Source of the DNA: Sulfurospirillum oryzae
GTDB lineage: Bacteria > Campylobacterota > Campylobacteria > Campylobacterales > Sulfurospirillaceae
Assembly: GCF_025770725.1 (NCBI RefSeq)
Contig: NZ_JANZKZ010000002.1
Span: 620,001-684,000 of the forward strand
Direction of reading: 5' to 3'
Length of the DNA stretch: 64,000 nucleotides
Positions within the stretch are counted from its first letter, which is position 1, and every line of letters starts with the position of its first letter. Positions 26,628 through 34,493 of the stretch are shown piece after piece. The notes under the pieces are model-generated. The model ran no database searches and was not told where the DNA came from. It saw only the letters and a program-made list of their open reading frames with translations. The translations under genes and the position numbers were made by a program.

Positions 26628-27700
26628 CTCTACTTCTTGTCTATCTTTCTCTCGTTTTATTTGTCTCGTTTCTCTGTTCCATTTTAGAGGCTGTTTTGCT
26701 CTCAAGCACCGACTCTTATATTGAAACACTCCCAAAAGAAAATAATGAAACCGCTATTTCTATGCTCAAAGAGCTCAAATCTAACATAGACGTACCGATC
26801 TCTTCTATCTTGACATTCAACACCTTTGCTCATACTATGGGTGCTGCAGGAGTAGGTGCGCAAGCGCAAGTGCTTTTTGGAAATGAATGGCAAACCGCTG
26901 TGGCATTCGTCGTTACGTTGCTTATTTTATATATCGCAGAAATCATCCCTAAAACTATTGGTGCTTTGTACTGGAAAAAACTCCTCATTCCATCAGGTTA
27001 TACGATCTCTTTTCTTGTGACACTCACCTACCCTTTTGTATGGGTTTCATCACTCTTGACCAATTACATTTCAAAAAACAAGAAAAAGCATCCAAACTTT
27101 TCACGCGATGAGATCATGGCCGTTGTCGCGATGGGTGAAAAAGATGGTTCTATTTTGAGTAAAGAGAGTGATTTGATCGAAAATCTTTTAAAACTTAAAA
27201 ATATTAAAGCCAAAGATATTATGACACCAAGAAGTGTTGTGTTTGCATTGCCCTCATCTACAACCATTGAAGAAGCTATCGAAGATGATCGTATGTACAT
27301 CCACTCGCGTATCCCTGTTTTTGGTGAGACATTGGATGATGTCGTGGGCATTGTTTTTAACCAACGAATTCTTGAAGAGAGCGTTGAAGATCATGATAAA
27401 ATCACGCTTGAAGACATCGCGCATGAAGTACACATGGTCTCGGAAAACTTGCCTGTTCCAAACTTGATCGACCAGTTTGTCAAACGCAAAACACACCTTT
27501 TCATAGTCTTTGACAGCTACGGACAAACGGCGGGTGTTGTGACACTTGAAGATGCCATCGAGACGCTTTTGGGCGTTGAAATCGTTGATGAGATGGACGA
27601 AGTCGAAGACATGCAAGTCTTTGCCAAAGATCGCAGTAAAAAGTTCCAAGACCGCATGAAAGTAGAACGTAAAAAGATCGAAAAAGCGAAAGTGAATTAA
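26624..27700 (+). CDS. CNNM (DUF21)/CBS-domain membrane protein, Mg2+/Co2+ transporter family
   Basis: The 358-residue protein has a DUF21/CNNM membrane domain (about 1-175, four hydrophobic segments with IAEIIPKTIGALY), then a CBS pair (about 195-320: IMTPRSVVFALP, HSRIPVFGETLDDVVGIV, GQTAGVVTLEDAIETLLG) and a charged C-terminal tail. It lacks the CorC_HlyC domain seen in longer relatives. Family members are implicated in Mg2+ efflux or resistance. It overlaps a possible leader peptide at its start. Confidence 0.85.
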   Translation: MTLLLVYLSLVLFVSFLCSILEAVLLSSTDSYIETLPKENNETAISMLKELKSNIDVPISSILTFNTFAHTMGAAGVGAQAQVLFGNEWQTAVAFVVTLLILYIAEIIPKTIGALYWKKLLIPSGYTISFLVTLTYPFVWVSSLLTNYISKNKKKHPNFSRDEIMAVVAMGEKDGSILSKESDLIENLLKLKNIKAKDIMTPRSVVFALPSSTTIEEAIEDDRMYIHSRIPVFGETLDDVVGIVFNQRILEESVEDHDKITLEDIAHEVHMVSENLPVPNLIDQFVKRKTHLFIVFDSYGQTAGVVTLEDAIETLLGVEIVDEMDEVEDMQVFAKDRSKKFQDRMKVERKKIEKAKVN

Positions 27701-27712
27701 ATACGTTAAAAA

Positions 27713-27744
27713 GTAAAGAGGTTTTACATGTAAAGCCTCTTTAC
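27713..27744. terminator. Hairpin with palindrome in the loop between convergent genes
   Basis: GTAAAGAGG pairs with CCTCTTTAC (9 bp); the loop is a TTTTACATGTAAAG palindrome that could itself pair. It overlaps the stop codon of the histidine phosphatase. T-runs are weak, so terminator function is likely but not strong. Confidence 0.6.
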
Positions 27745-28334
27745 AAAACTTTTCGATACCGCCACTGCATACTTTGTTGATCCCACGTTAATTCATTGAC
27801 ACACGCATAGGGTTGGATGATGCTAAACATATCATTGATCTCAACGCCAAAAAGATGCGATAAAATCATTCGGTTAACGCCTGCATGTGCCACAATAATA
27901 ATCGTACCCGTTGTACTATGAATGATTTCATCAAAAGCTCTTCTTGCGCGCACTGCCATATCATGAAAACTCTCGCCATTAGGTGGTGTAAAGTACTCCA
28001 AATTTTCGCCTCTTTGAGCATACAGTTTAGGATAGTTTAATTTGATATCAGACATCAAGACATTTTCCCAATCCCCCATATCAATCTCACACAATGCCTC
28101 AACAACTTGATACGTGATATCTTGATCATTGCACAAAACTTCAGCCGTTTGTAAACAACGCTTAAGAGGACTCGTAAAGATAGCGTTAAAGGGAATCGCT
28201 TTAAAATAATCGCGTAATGCTTCAGCTTGCTCCATTCCTAGCGCATCCAGTGGTACATCTGTTCGACCCAAATACCTTTTTTCGTTTCCATTATCAATGT
28301 ATCCATGACGAAGCAGATAGACTTTTTCAACCAT
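27741..28334 (-). CDS. Histidine phosphatase (phosphoglycerate mutase-like)
   Basis: The 197-residue protein has the phosphohistidine motif LLRHGYIDN near the start, TSPLKRCLQTAE, the catalytic Glu in EIDMGDWE and the second His in VAHAGVNRM, as in the CobC/broad-specificity branch. It is the last gene of the aldehyde-oxidoreductase run and overlaps the NTP-transferase/HD gene by 8 nt. In that context it may dephosphorylate a cofactor intermediate; this is inference. Confidence 0.85.
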   Translation of the reverse strand: MVEKVYLLRHGYIDNGNEKRYLGRTDVPLDALGMEQAEALRDYFKAIPFNAIFTSPLKRCLQTAEVLCNDQDITYQVVEALCEIDMGDWENVLMSDIKLNYPKLYAQRGENLEYFTPPNGESFHDMAVRARRAFDEIIHSTTGTIIIVAHAGVNRMILSHLFGVEINDMFSIIQPYACVNELTWDQQSMQWRYRKVL

Positions 28335-29433
28335 ACGGGAAATCCTTACATGTAATGTTATTTATCTTTGCAATAATCGCTTTTACAGCATTTAAACGTT
28401 TGGTAATGTTGCGCTGTGCTTCGAGATTTCCTTCGCATTTGTTAAATGCCTTTTCAAAACGCTTTTCATAACCGCACACCTCATCTTCACTGACCAGCTT
28501 GTCGGCTAAAAAAAGCAGTTCATTGGCGTTTAAAGGATCTTTCGCATCAACCTCAATATCCATGTGTGTTTCAATGATATGAGCGATATTCTCATAGCCC
28601 ATTTCACGAAGTTTTTGCGCACCAACAAATGCATGATTTCTCTCTTGTCGTGCAATGTCATGTAACAATGCCGCCGCACTTAAACTATTTTTATTGATAC
28701 AAAGGTTAAAAGAAGCAATGTAATCATAAAGACTCATTGCCATAGATTCTACTGCTTTACAATGCTTGATAATGTGCTCAGGCACCTCATCTTGGTGCAT
28801 GATCGCTAAACACTCCTCTTTGGTTGGCGCACCAAACGAGTCATACGCTTTTAGCGCTTTATAATCCTCGGGTGTATCCATATCCATTAAAACCGATTGT
28901 TCGCACACGTTTACATGTAAAGCATCATCTTTAAACGCTTCCAAAACACGTTTAAGCCCACCCTCACCACTGCTTGCAAGAATCAGCTCTTTATATTTCA
29001 TGTCGATCAATGGCGGATGCCCTTTTCGCCCCAAAAACGTCGGGTAAATCACCCCTTTGCCTTCACACGCATACGCCTCATACAAACGTTCAAGGCTCCC
29101 AACTTTTATGAGTGGGATGTCCACAGGTTGCATATAAAAGGCACTCAGCGTTTCATCGATGACACTCAGCCCTTTTTGAATAGAGCTAAACATACCTTTG
29201 TCATAATCCTCGTTATAAACAATAGAAACATCATCATCTTTTAAAGCTTCTCTTATCTCATCTTGCCTGTGCCCAACGACCACATAGATATGCGTTATCC
29301 CGTGCGCTTTATAGGTCTGAATCAGACGTTTTAGCGCACTGGTTTGACCCAATGGCAAAAGAGGTTTAAAGTCGTGCATTCGGGAAGAATACCCAGCAGC
29401 AATGATAAGAACGGCGATGTTGCTCTTTGTCAT
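28327..29433 (-). CDS. MobA-like NTP transferase fused to HD domain
   Basis: The 368-residue protein has an N-terminal nucleotidyltransferase (about 1-190) with LIIAAGYSSRMHDFKPLLPL, QPVDIPL and GRKGHPPLI. This resembles MocA/MobA-type enzymes that attach CMP or GMP to molybdopterin. The C-terminal part (about 200-368) is an HD phosphohydrolase-like domain with LLHDIARQ. Such transferases equip XdhC-dependent enzymes with molybdopterin cytosine dinucleotide, which D. gigas-type aldehyde oxidoreductase uses. From memory this matches the Desulfovibrio DVU_1551-type family. It starts 3 nt after the xdhC-like gene. Confidence 0.82.
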   Translation of the reverse strand: MTKSNIAVLIIAAGYSSRMHDFKPLLPLGQTSALKRLIQTYKAHGITHIYVVVGHRQDEIREALKDDDVSIVYNEDYDKGMFSSIQKGLSVIDETLSAFYMQPVDIPLIKVGSLERLYEAYACEGKGVIYPTFLGRKGHPPLIDMKYKELILASSGEGGLKRVLEAFKDDALHVNVCEQSVLMDMDTPEDYKALKAYDSFGAPTKEECLAIMHQDEVPEHIIKHCKAVESMAMSLYDYIASFNLCINKNSLSAAALLHDIARQERNHAFVGAQKLREMGYENIAHIIETHMDIEVDAKDPLNANELLFLADKLVSEDEVCGYEKRFEKAFNKCEGNLEAQRNITKRLNAVKAIIAKINNITCKDFPYG

Positions 29434-29436
29434 TTC

Positions 29437-30471
29437 CTAACTTCTTTTAACTCTGATAAGCTCCGCTACAATGCTAATAGCGATCTCTTCAGGCGTTTGA
29501 GCATTGATGGGAACCCCCACAGGACAGCACACCTCATCTAGCTTATTTTGAGCATATCCCTCTTGCAAGAGTTGGTTGTAAACATAATTTTTTTTAGTTT
29601 TACTCCCAATCATACCGATATATTTCGCCTTCGCATGAAGCGTTTGCTCTAAAACGATTTTGTCTACACCTCTGGTAACAATGACAATGTAGCTATTTTT
29701 AGCGATTCCCACATCTTTAATCAACCCTTCATACGAAGAGGGAACCACATGAATTTCATCCGCTGTAGGAAAGCGCTCTTTGTTAGCAAAAGCGTCCCTG
29801 TCGTCTAAAACAACTGTGTAGAAACCAAGTGGTTTCGTCAGTGCGGCAATTTGCTGAGAAATATGCCCTGCCCCTACAATATAAAGCCGATCGGTATTGT
29901 AAAAAGGCTCAATCATATACTTGCTTTTCCCAACAAAAAGATGAAATTTGACACGATAGAAATTTTCTCTAAGCGAATCCGCAATCTTTTGAACCTCTTT
30001 ATCTTCTTCACCAAACAGATCCGTTTCTGTGCATATCCATTTGTTTTTGCCAAAAGCACGTTTATTTGGCTGTGAAATATTCGTAATCATCACAAAATCA
30101 GCACCAGAGGCTTTAAGCTCTTTTGCTTTATGATAAACATTGAGTTGGTGAATATCCAAAGCATCAAGGTACTCTAAAAGAACACTCACTTCGCCACCAC
30201 ACACCATACCAGCCGCTCTTGCATCATCATCGGTGAGTTCAATATCTTCAATGGAACCCTGTTTTGTTTTAAATACCTCAGGCGCTAATTGAATCGCCAT
30301 CGCTTCGAGTGTGCCTCCGCCTATCGTTCCCTCAATTGATCCATTTTTGCGAATCATCATCTTAGCCCCAGCTTCTCTAGGCGCTGAACCACTTTTTTCT
30401 AAAATAGTTGCCGTAACCACTTCGTGTTGTTCATTTAAGCTCTCCACAATATGCTCAATGATGGTTTTCAT
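29437..30471 (-). CDS. XdhC/CoxI-family molybdenum hydroxylase maturation factor
   Basis: The 344-residue protein has an N-terminal XdhC_CoxI domain with EKSGSAPREAGAKM and GTIGGGTLEA, and a C-terminal Rossmann-like XdhC_C domain with IVGAGHISQQIAALT and CPVGVPINAQTPEEIAISI. XdhC proteins bind the molybdenum cofactor and insert it, with the terminal sulfido ligand, into xanthine dehydrogenase-type enzymes. The gene lies between the ligase and the NTP transferase, with only 3-nt gaps, so it probably matures Mop of the same operon. Confidence 0.9.
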   Translation of the reverse strand: MKTIIEHIVESLNEQHEVVTATILEKSGSAPREAGAKMMIRKNGSIEGTIGGGTLEAMAIQLAPEVFKTKQGSIEDIELTDDDARAAGMVCGGEVSVLLEYLDALDIHQLNVYHKAKELKASGADFVMITNISQPNKRAFGKNKWICTETDLFGEEDKEVQKIADSLRENFYRVKFHLFVGKSKYMIEPFYNTDRLYIVGAGHISQQIAALTKPLGFYTVVLDDRDAFANKERFPTADEIHVVPSSYEGLIKDVGIAKNSYIVIVTRGVDKIVLEQTLHAKAKYIGMIGSKTKKNYVYNQLLQEGYAQNKLDEVCCPVGVPINAQTPEEIAISIVAELIRVKRS

Positions 30472-30474
30472 CTA

Positions 30475-31773
30475 TTATCCTTTGTTTCTTTGGTTGTCTA
30501 TTTTTCTTTTGATCATGCTGTTAGTAATTTTGATTGAATGATCATCTTCTTCAATATCAAGGGTGAGATCAAATTCAAACGCAAAGTGCTCTTTTATGTT
30601 TTGAATGACCTCTTTCTTAAGTGCTTCGCTCTCCTCTTTGTTGGCAAGGATTAGCTTTACATGTAAAGCATGATTCTCACCCACGGTAAGTTTATAATCC
30701 AAGATGCGAGAAAAACGTAAAAGAATTTCATCTACCTCTCGTAAATGAATTTCGTGCCCATTGATGCTTACTTTGTTTTCAATGCGCCCAAGCACTTTCT
30801 CCATTCTGCGAAGAAACGTACCACAGGCACACGGTTGTGTTAAAAAGCGTGCCATATCGCCTGTTTTATAACGAATAAGAGGCATCGCTTGGCGATTAAA
30901 CGTTGTAAAAACAACCTCACCATACTCGCCCTCTCGCACAGGCTTCCCAGTGATGGGGTCTATAATTTCAAAGTACAGATGGTTCTCTCTTAAATGATAG
31001 CCATCAAGGCATTCACACTCAACGCCTCCACCATAGCCCATCTCGCTCATACCGTAGTGGTTAAAGACCTTGCACGCTCCTTGATGACTCAGTGACTCCA
31101 CAAGTGCCTCAGGCACATAATCAGTGCTTAAAAGCACTTTTTTGATCTGTTTATAAAAGAGTTCTGGCCTAACACGGCTTAGGTAAAGCACCTGCATAGG
31201 AATGCCCACAATGCAAGTAATGTTATTTTCCCCAATGCACTGTGCTGTTTTCTCAACGTCTTGTAAAACACCATGCACTATACACGCGATGTTTGAGCGA
31301 GAAAGTGCCTTTTTGAGCAAATCCCCGATGCTTCCATAAGAGGGACCTGGAAGCAGTACCATTACGTTGTCGCTTTCATCAACCAAACAGTTCATGCCAT
31401 ACTGAAAAAAATCAATCGTCGCTTCCAAATCCTCATGCGTGAAAAAGATGCGCTTTTCATCGCCTGTTGTGCCAGAGGTATTTAAAGTGACAATGCGCTC
31501 AACATCATGGCTTGGAACCGATAAAAAATCATGGGCGTTTCGTTTAATATCTTCCGGTGTTGTAAAAGGAAGAGTTTCAAAATCTTTCAGTGACGCAATA
31601 GCACTTAAATCAATATCACCGAGTTTTTCTTGATAAAATCGGCTTTTATTTTTTGCATAGGTCAAGGTTTTAATGAGTTCACCCAACTGATACGCTTTTA
31701 AAACCTCTTGGCTTTTATGCGCTAGCTGTGTGCGCTCAAGTATCCAATGCTCCAACGGTGTGACTTGCATCAT
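30475..31773 (-). CDS. AMP-forming ligase, phenylacetate-CoA ligase/F390 synthetase-like
   Basis: The 432-residue adenylate-forming enzyme is shorter than typical acyl-CoA synthetases. Motifs: TLNTSGTTGDEKRIFFT (P-loop-like), NHYGMSEMGYGGGVEC, YKTGDMARF and a C-terminal ligase subdomain with KITNSMIKRK. It overlaps the radical SAM gene by 4 nt. A similar ligase sits in Desulfovibrio mop neighbourhoods (DVU_1553-type, from memory). Its acid substrate is unknown; it may build a small molecule used in enzyme maturation or activate the carboxylate product of Mop. Confidence 0.83.
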   Translation of the reverse strand: MMQVTPLEHWILERTQLAHKSQEVLKAYQLGELIKTLTYAKNKSRFYQEKLGDIDLSAIASLKDFETLPFTTPEDIKRNAHDFLSVPSHDVERIVTLNTSGTTGDEKRIFFTHEDLEATIDFFQYGMNCLVDESDNVMVLLPGPSYGSIGDLLKKALSRSNIACIVHGVLQDVEKTAQCIGENNITCIVGIPMQVLYLSRVRPELFYKQIKKVLLSTDYVPEALVESLSHQGACKVFNHYGMSEMGYGGGVECECLDGYHLRENHLYFEIIDPITGKPVREGEYGEVVFTTFNRQAMPLIRYKTGDMARFLTQPCACGTFLRRMEKVLGRIENKVSINGHEIHLREVDEILLRFSRILDYKLTVGENHALHVKLILANKEESEALKKEVIQNIKEHFAFEFDLTLDIEEDDHSIKITNSMIKRKIDNQRNKG

Positions 31774-33107
31774 TTCCTCTTTGTGTCTCGATAAAGAGAC
31801 TCTCCATTCATATTGGTCATGTTATACATGCAAAAAGGGATAAGCTTTCCATCAAGAGTAGAGACATGAATACAACAATCTCGAATGCGTTCCAAATTCA
31901 CATTCCAAGCATCTTGAAACGCCATACCAGAGAGGCTAAAAGCGTTGTTTTGAATGGAGCTTAGGATTTTGTCCCAATCTGAGAGTTTCTCTTCTTGGAC
32001 TTGTTTTTGATACGACCAATTACGTGCCACAAACGCTTTAGCCTTGGTCGCTCCTACTTCTGCTTTTTCACTTTCACTGGAACAACAAGAGCGTTTGCTA
32101 ATAGGCTTTAAAACACCCTCTTCTATCAGATAATTACCATTAAACGAACAGAGCGCATTTTCACATCCTGGGGGTTGCATACTTTGCATACTGACCATCT
32201 GATGGGTTTGTTCGCAAATGCACTCCATCACTTCAGGCAGCGTAATGCGATCTTCATCTTTTGGCGCTTCGGGAATACGTCCAAAATAGCTTACCGGTTG
32301 AAAATGCACACCTCTAATCGCAGGAGACCTGCTTATGCCAAAACGTATGATCTCACCAATACTATCCACATTGATATGGGGTACGATGGTAGGAACAAGC
32401 ACAACGCCAATGCCGTGTTTTCGGCAATTTTCAATCGCTTGGCATTTAACATCAAAGAGAGCCTTTCCACGCAGTTTTTCATAAATCGCATCATTAATGC
32501 CATCAAATTGTAAAAAGATAGAGTTAAGCCCCGCTTCTTTGAGGGCTTTTACGTACGCTTCATCTTTTGCCATTCGGATGCCATTGGTATTGACCTGAAT
32601 AAAAGGAAAACCAAGTTCAACGCCTATACGAATAATCTCTGAAAGATCGTCTCTCACTGTTGGCTCTCCACCTGAGAGTTGGATGTTGCATTTACCTGAG
32701 ACCTTTAAAATGTTCTCAAACTGAAAACGCAACTGCTCTAGCGAGGGATCGATACTTTTAGCATCCAGTGCATCCGCAAAACAGAAACGACAGTTAAGGT
32801 TACAACGAGATGTCACCTCAATGAGCGCCGTGCAGGTATGTTGTCTGTGCGCACTGCAAAGCCCACAATCATACGGGCACCCATGTTCGACTGGCGTAAT
32901 GGGATTTTTGATGTAGGCTCTCTCTTTGATGCGAATCCACTCACGCATCGGTGTTGCACCTCGCCATAACACCGTTTCAAACGTTCCATGTTCTAAACAT
33001 GTTTTGAGCATGAACGCACCATCCTTTTCTTCGACAATAAAAGCCTCAAGCTTATTCAAACAGATAGGGCAAAGGCTTTCAGTGTGCATCAAAGGATCAA
33101 ACGTCAT
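31770..33107 (-). CDS. Radical SAM protein of the aldehyde oxidoreductase cluster
   Basis: The 445-residue protein has an N-terminal zinc-ribbon-like region (CPIC near residue 18), a CPYDCGLC motif, then the SAM-cluster motif SRCNLNCRFCFA and GGEPTVRDDL. This arrangement resembles the MJ0619/tetraether-synthase-like group that acts on lipids or cofactors. The C-terminus has RSCCSSESEK, a Cys pair where some relatives may carry selenocysteine (memory, uncertain). No in-frame UGA is used here. It sits between the C_GCAxxG_C_C and ligase genes. The reaction is unknown. Confidence 0.83.
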   Translation of the reverse strand: MTFDPLMHTESLCPICLNKLEAFIVEEKDGAFMLKTCLEHGTFETVLWRGATPMREWIRIKERAYIKNPITPVEHGCPYDCGLCSAHRQHTCTALIEVTSRCNLNCRFCFADALDAKSIDPSLEQLRFQFENILKVSGKCNIQLSGGEPTVRDDLSEIIRIGVELGFPFIQVNTNGIRMAKDEAYVKALKEAGLNSIFLQFDGINDAIYEKLRGKALFDVKCQAIENCRKHGIGVVLVPTIVPHINVDSIGEIIRFGISRSPAIRGVHFQPVSYFGRIPEAPKDEDRITLPEVMECICEQTHQMVSMQSMQPPGCENALCSFNGNYLIEEGVLKPISKRSCCSSESEKAEVGATKAKAFVARNWSYQKQVQEEKLSDWDKILSSIQNNAFSLSGMAFQDAWNVNLERIRDCCIHVSTLDGKLIPFCMYNMTNMNGESLYRDTKRK

Positions 33108-33112
33108 TGCAT

Positions 33113-33559
33113 CTACTCTCTAGTGCCGTACTCGTAACCATGCTCTATCAAAATCTCACAGACTTTGATGTATGCTTTTTGAATCATACCTGCACAGATA
33201 GTTTTATAACTGAAATCAGCTCCCGAAAAATCCCTTTCTCCAATGAGTGTAACACATTTGGTTGAGCCAAATTCCGTTTTAAACCACTCGTGCAATTCTC
33301 TTACCATCCGTTGAAAATCGTCATTTGCATCTTCAGTTTCGTTTCCTTTTGCACCATAAAGCCCTAAAACACCAATGCCCCCCGTAAGCACACCGCAAGT
33401 TTTTTGTGTGTCGGCAATGCCCCTGCAAAGGCCTTGCGCGGAGCGTACCAAGTCATCATTGTGAGACCCTTCATCTTCAAGAGCGAGTTTATACATCATC
33501 TGCGCACAGCAAAAGCCCGCTGATGAGAATTTAAATAAACGTAGTGATAAATCATCCAT
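33113..33559 (-). CDS. C_GCAxxG_C_C-family redox protein
   Basis: The 148-residue protein has cysteines in the family pattern: AGFCCAQMMYK near the start, LCRGIADTQKTCGVLTGGIG, and later single cysteines (TKCVTLIG, KTICAGM). The family often sits next to redox enzymes and is thought to bind a cluster or cofactor. ATG 33559 overlaps the stop of the methyltransferase gene (TAATG) and follows AGGAGAAAAG; the frame upstream to 33607 is not needed. Precise role unknown; part of the mop maturation set by context. Confidence 0.85.
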   Translation of the reverse strand: MDDLSLRLFKFSSAGFCCAQMMYKLALEDEGSHNDDLVRSAQGLCRGIADTQKTCGVLTGGIGVLGLYGAKGNETEDANDDFQRMVRELHEWFKTEFGSTKCVTLIGERDFSGADFSYKTICAGMIQKAYIKVCEILIEHGYEYGTRE

Positions 33560-34284
33560 TACTTTTCTCCTTTTTTCCCGATTAAGATAAAATAACCAGG
33601 TTTGCATTGTTTGATATTTTGTTCAAAAAAACAGCATGTTTGGGGTGCTTCGCCTTCAATGGTTTTATTCCAAAAAGTTCCCATAGACCCGTGTGAAAAA
33701 ATGATTTTGACCATGAGTTCTTTGAGTAAAGAAGAACAATCCTCCAAAAGCATAATTTCAAAGCCAATCTTTTCTAACATCTCTTTTAAAGAAAGTAGAT
33801 CATGCATTCCACGCATACACGAAGTGATGGAAAAATTATCCAGTTGGCTTATGGTTTCAGGATTTTTCGCATAAACATCGTTGATCACAAACCAGCCGCC
33901 TTTCTCTAAAACTCTAAACACCTCTTTTAGCGTTACATGTAAATCATTCATAAGCGACAACGTACACTCTGCTAAAACACACTCAAAACTTTCATTTTCA
34001 AAAGGAAGAGAATCACCTGAGCCTGAAATGAAAGTCGCAAAAGGGTTTTTTGCTTTTGCAACTGCAAGCAATTTTTCAGAAGGATCAATGCCAACAACTT
34101 TTATCCCATGATTTTTGTAAAGATACGAAGCAGTAGCCCCCATACCACACCCCAAATCAAGGATTCGGTCTTGTTTACGTAAAGCACAAAAGTCAACTGC
34201 TTTATCAGTGAGTTTAAATCCTCCTGGACGCAAGGTTTCACCTGTGGCTTCTTGCATACAGCTACTTTCATAAACGTTTATCAC
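33559..34284 (-). CDS. SAM-dependent class I methyltransferase of the mop cluster
   Basis: The 241-residue protein has a Rossmann methyltransferase core: motif I LDLGCGMGATASYL, motif II VVGIDPSEKLL, motif III-IV LPFENESFECVLAECTLSLM and FRVLEKGGWFVIND. The GTG start at 34284 is chosen because GGAGGA lies 7-12 nt before it and the upstream gene ends 1 nt away; longer in-frame starts overlap that gene. The C-terminal tail has QTCCFFEQN with two cysteines. From memory it resembles the DVU_1556 type. Its methyl acceptor is unknown. Confidence 0.83.
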   Translation of the reverse strand: MINVYESSCMQEATGETLRPGGFKLTDKAVDFCALRKQDRILDLGCGMGATASYLYKNHGIKVVGIDPSEKLLAVAKAKNPFATFISGSGDSLPFENESFECVLAECTLSLMNDLHVTLKEVFRVLEKGGWFVINDVYAKNPETISQLDNFSITSCMRGMHDLLSLKEMLEKIGFEIMLLEDCSSLLKELMVKIIFSHGSMGTFWNKTIEGEAPQTCCFFEQNIKQCKPGYFILIGKKGEK

Positions 34285-34285
34285 G

Positions 34286-34492
34286 CTACTTGTCCTCCAG
34301 CCCTTTTTCGACTTCAAGTATTTTTCCCAAAGCCAAATCTTCACTAATAAAAACCATATTACAAGTTGGGCATTTTAAAAGATCAACTTCAAAATTGCCA
34401 TCAAGATAGCGGACTTTTACCTTTTTTGAAACCAATGCTTGATGGCATTTGTCACACATCCATGGGGTTGTTGTATCGATTTTATTTTCCAT
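34286..34492 (-). CDS. Small CxxC zinc-ribbon/redox protein of the mop cluster
   Basis: The 68-residue protein has two CxxC pairs (CDKC near residue 13 and CPTC near 44), giving a rubredoxin-like or zinc-ribbon core flanked by short helices. ATG 34492 follows the stop of the upstream flavin/iron-sulfur gene by 1 nt. Similar to the DVU_1557-type small protein in Desulfovibrio (memory). It could bind Zn2+ or iron and act as electron or cofactor carrier; no direct evidence. Confidence 0.78.
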   Translation of the reverse strand: MENKIDTTTPWMCDKCHQALVSKKVKVRYLDGNFEVDLLKCPTCNMVFISEDLALGKILEVEKGLEDK

Positions 34493-34493
34493 G

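Noticed and set aside
31770-33107. Selenocysteine in the radical SAM protein or its cluster
   Set aside because: The relevant positions read as cysteine codons and no in-frame TGA with a following hairpin was seen.
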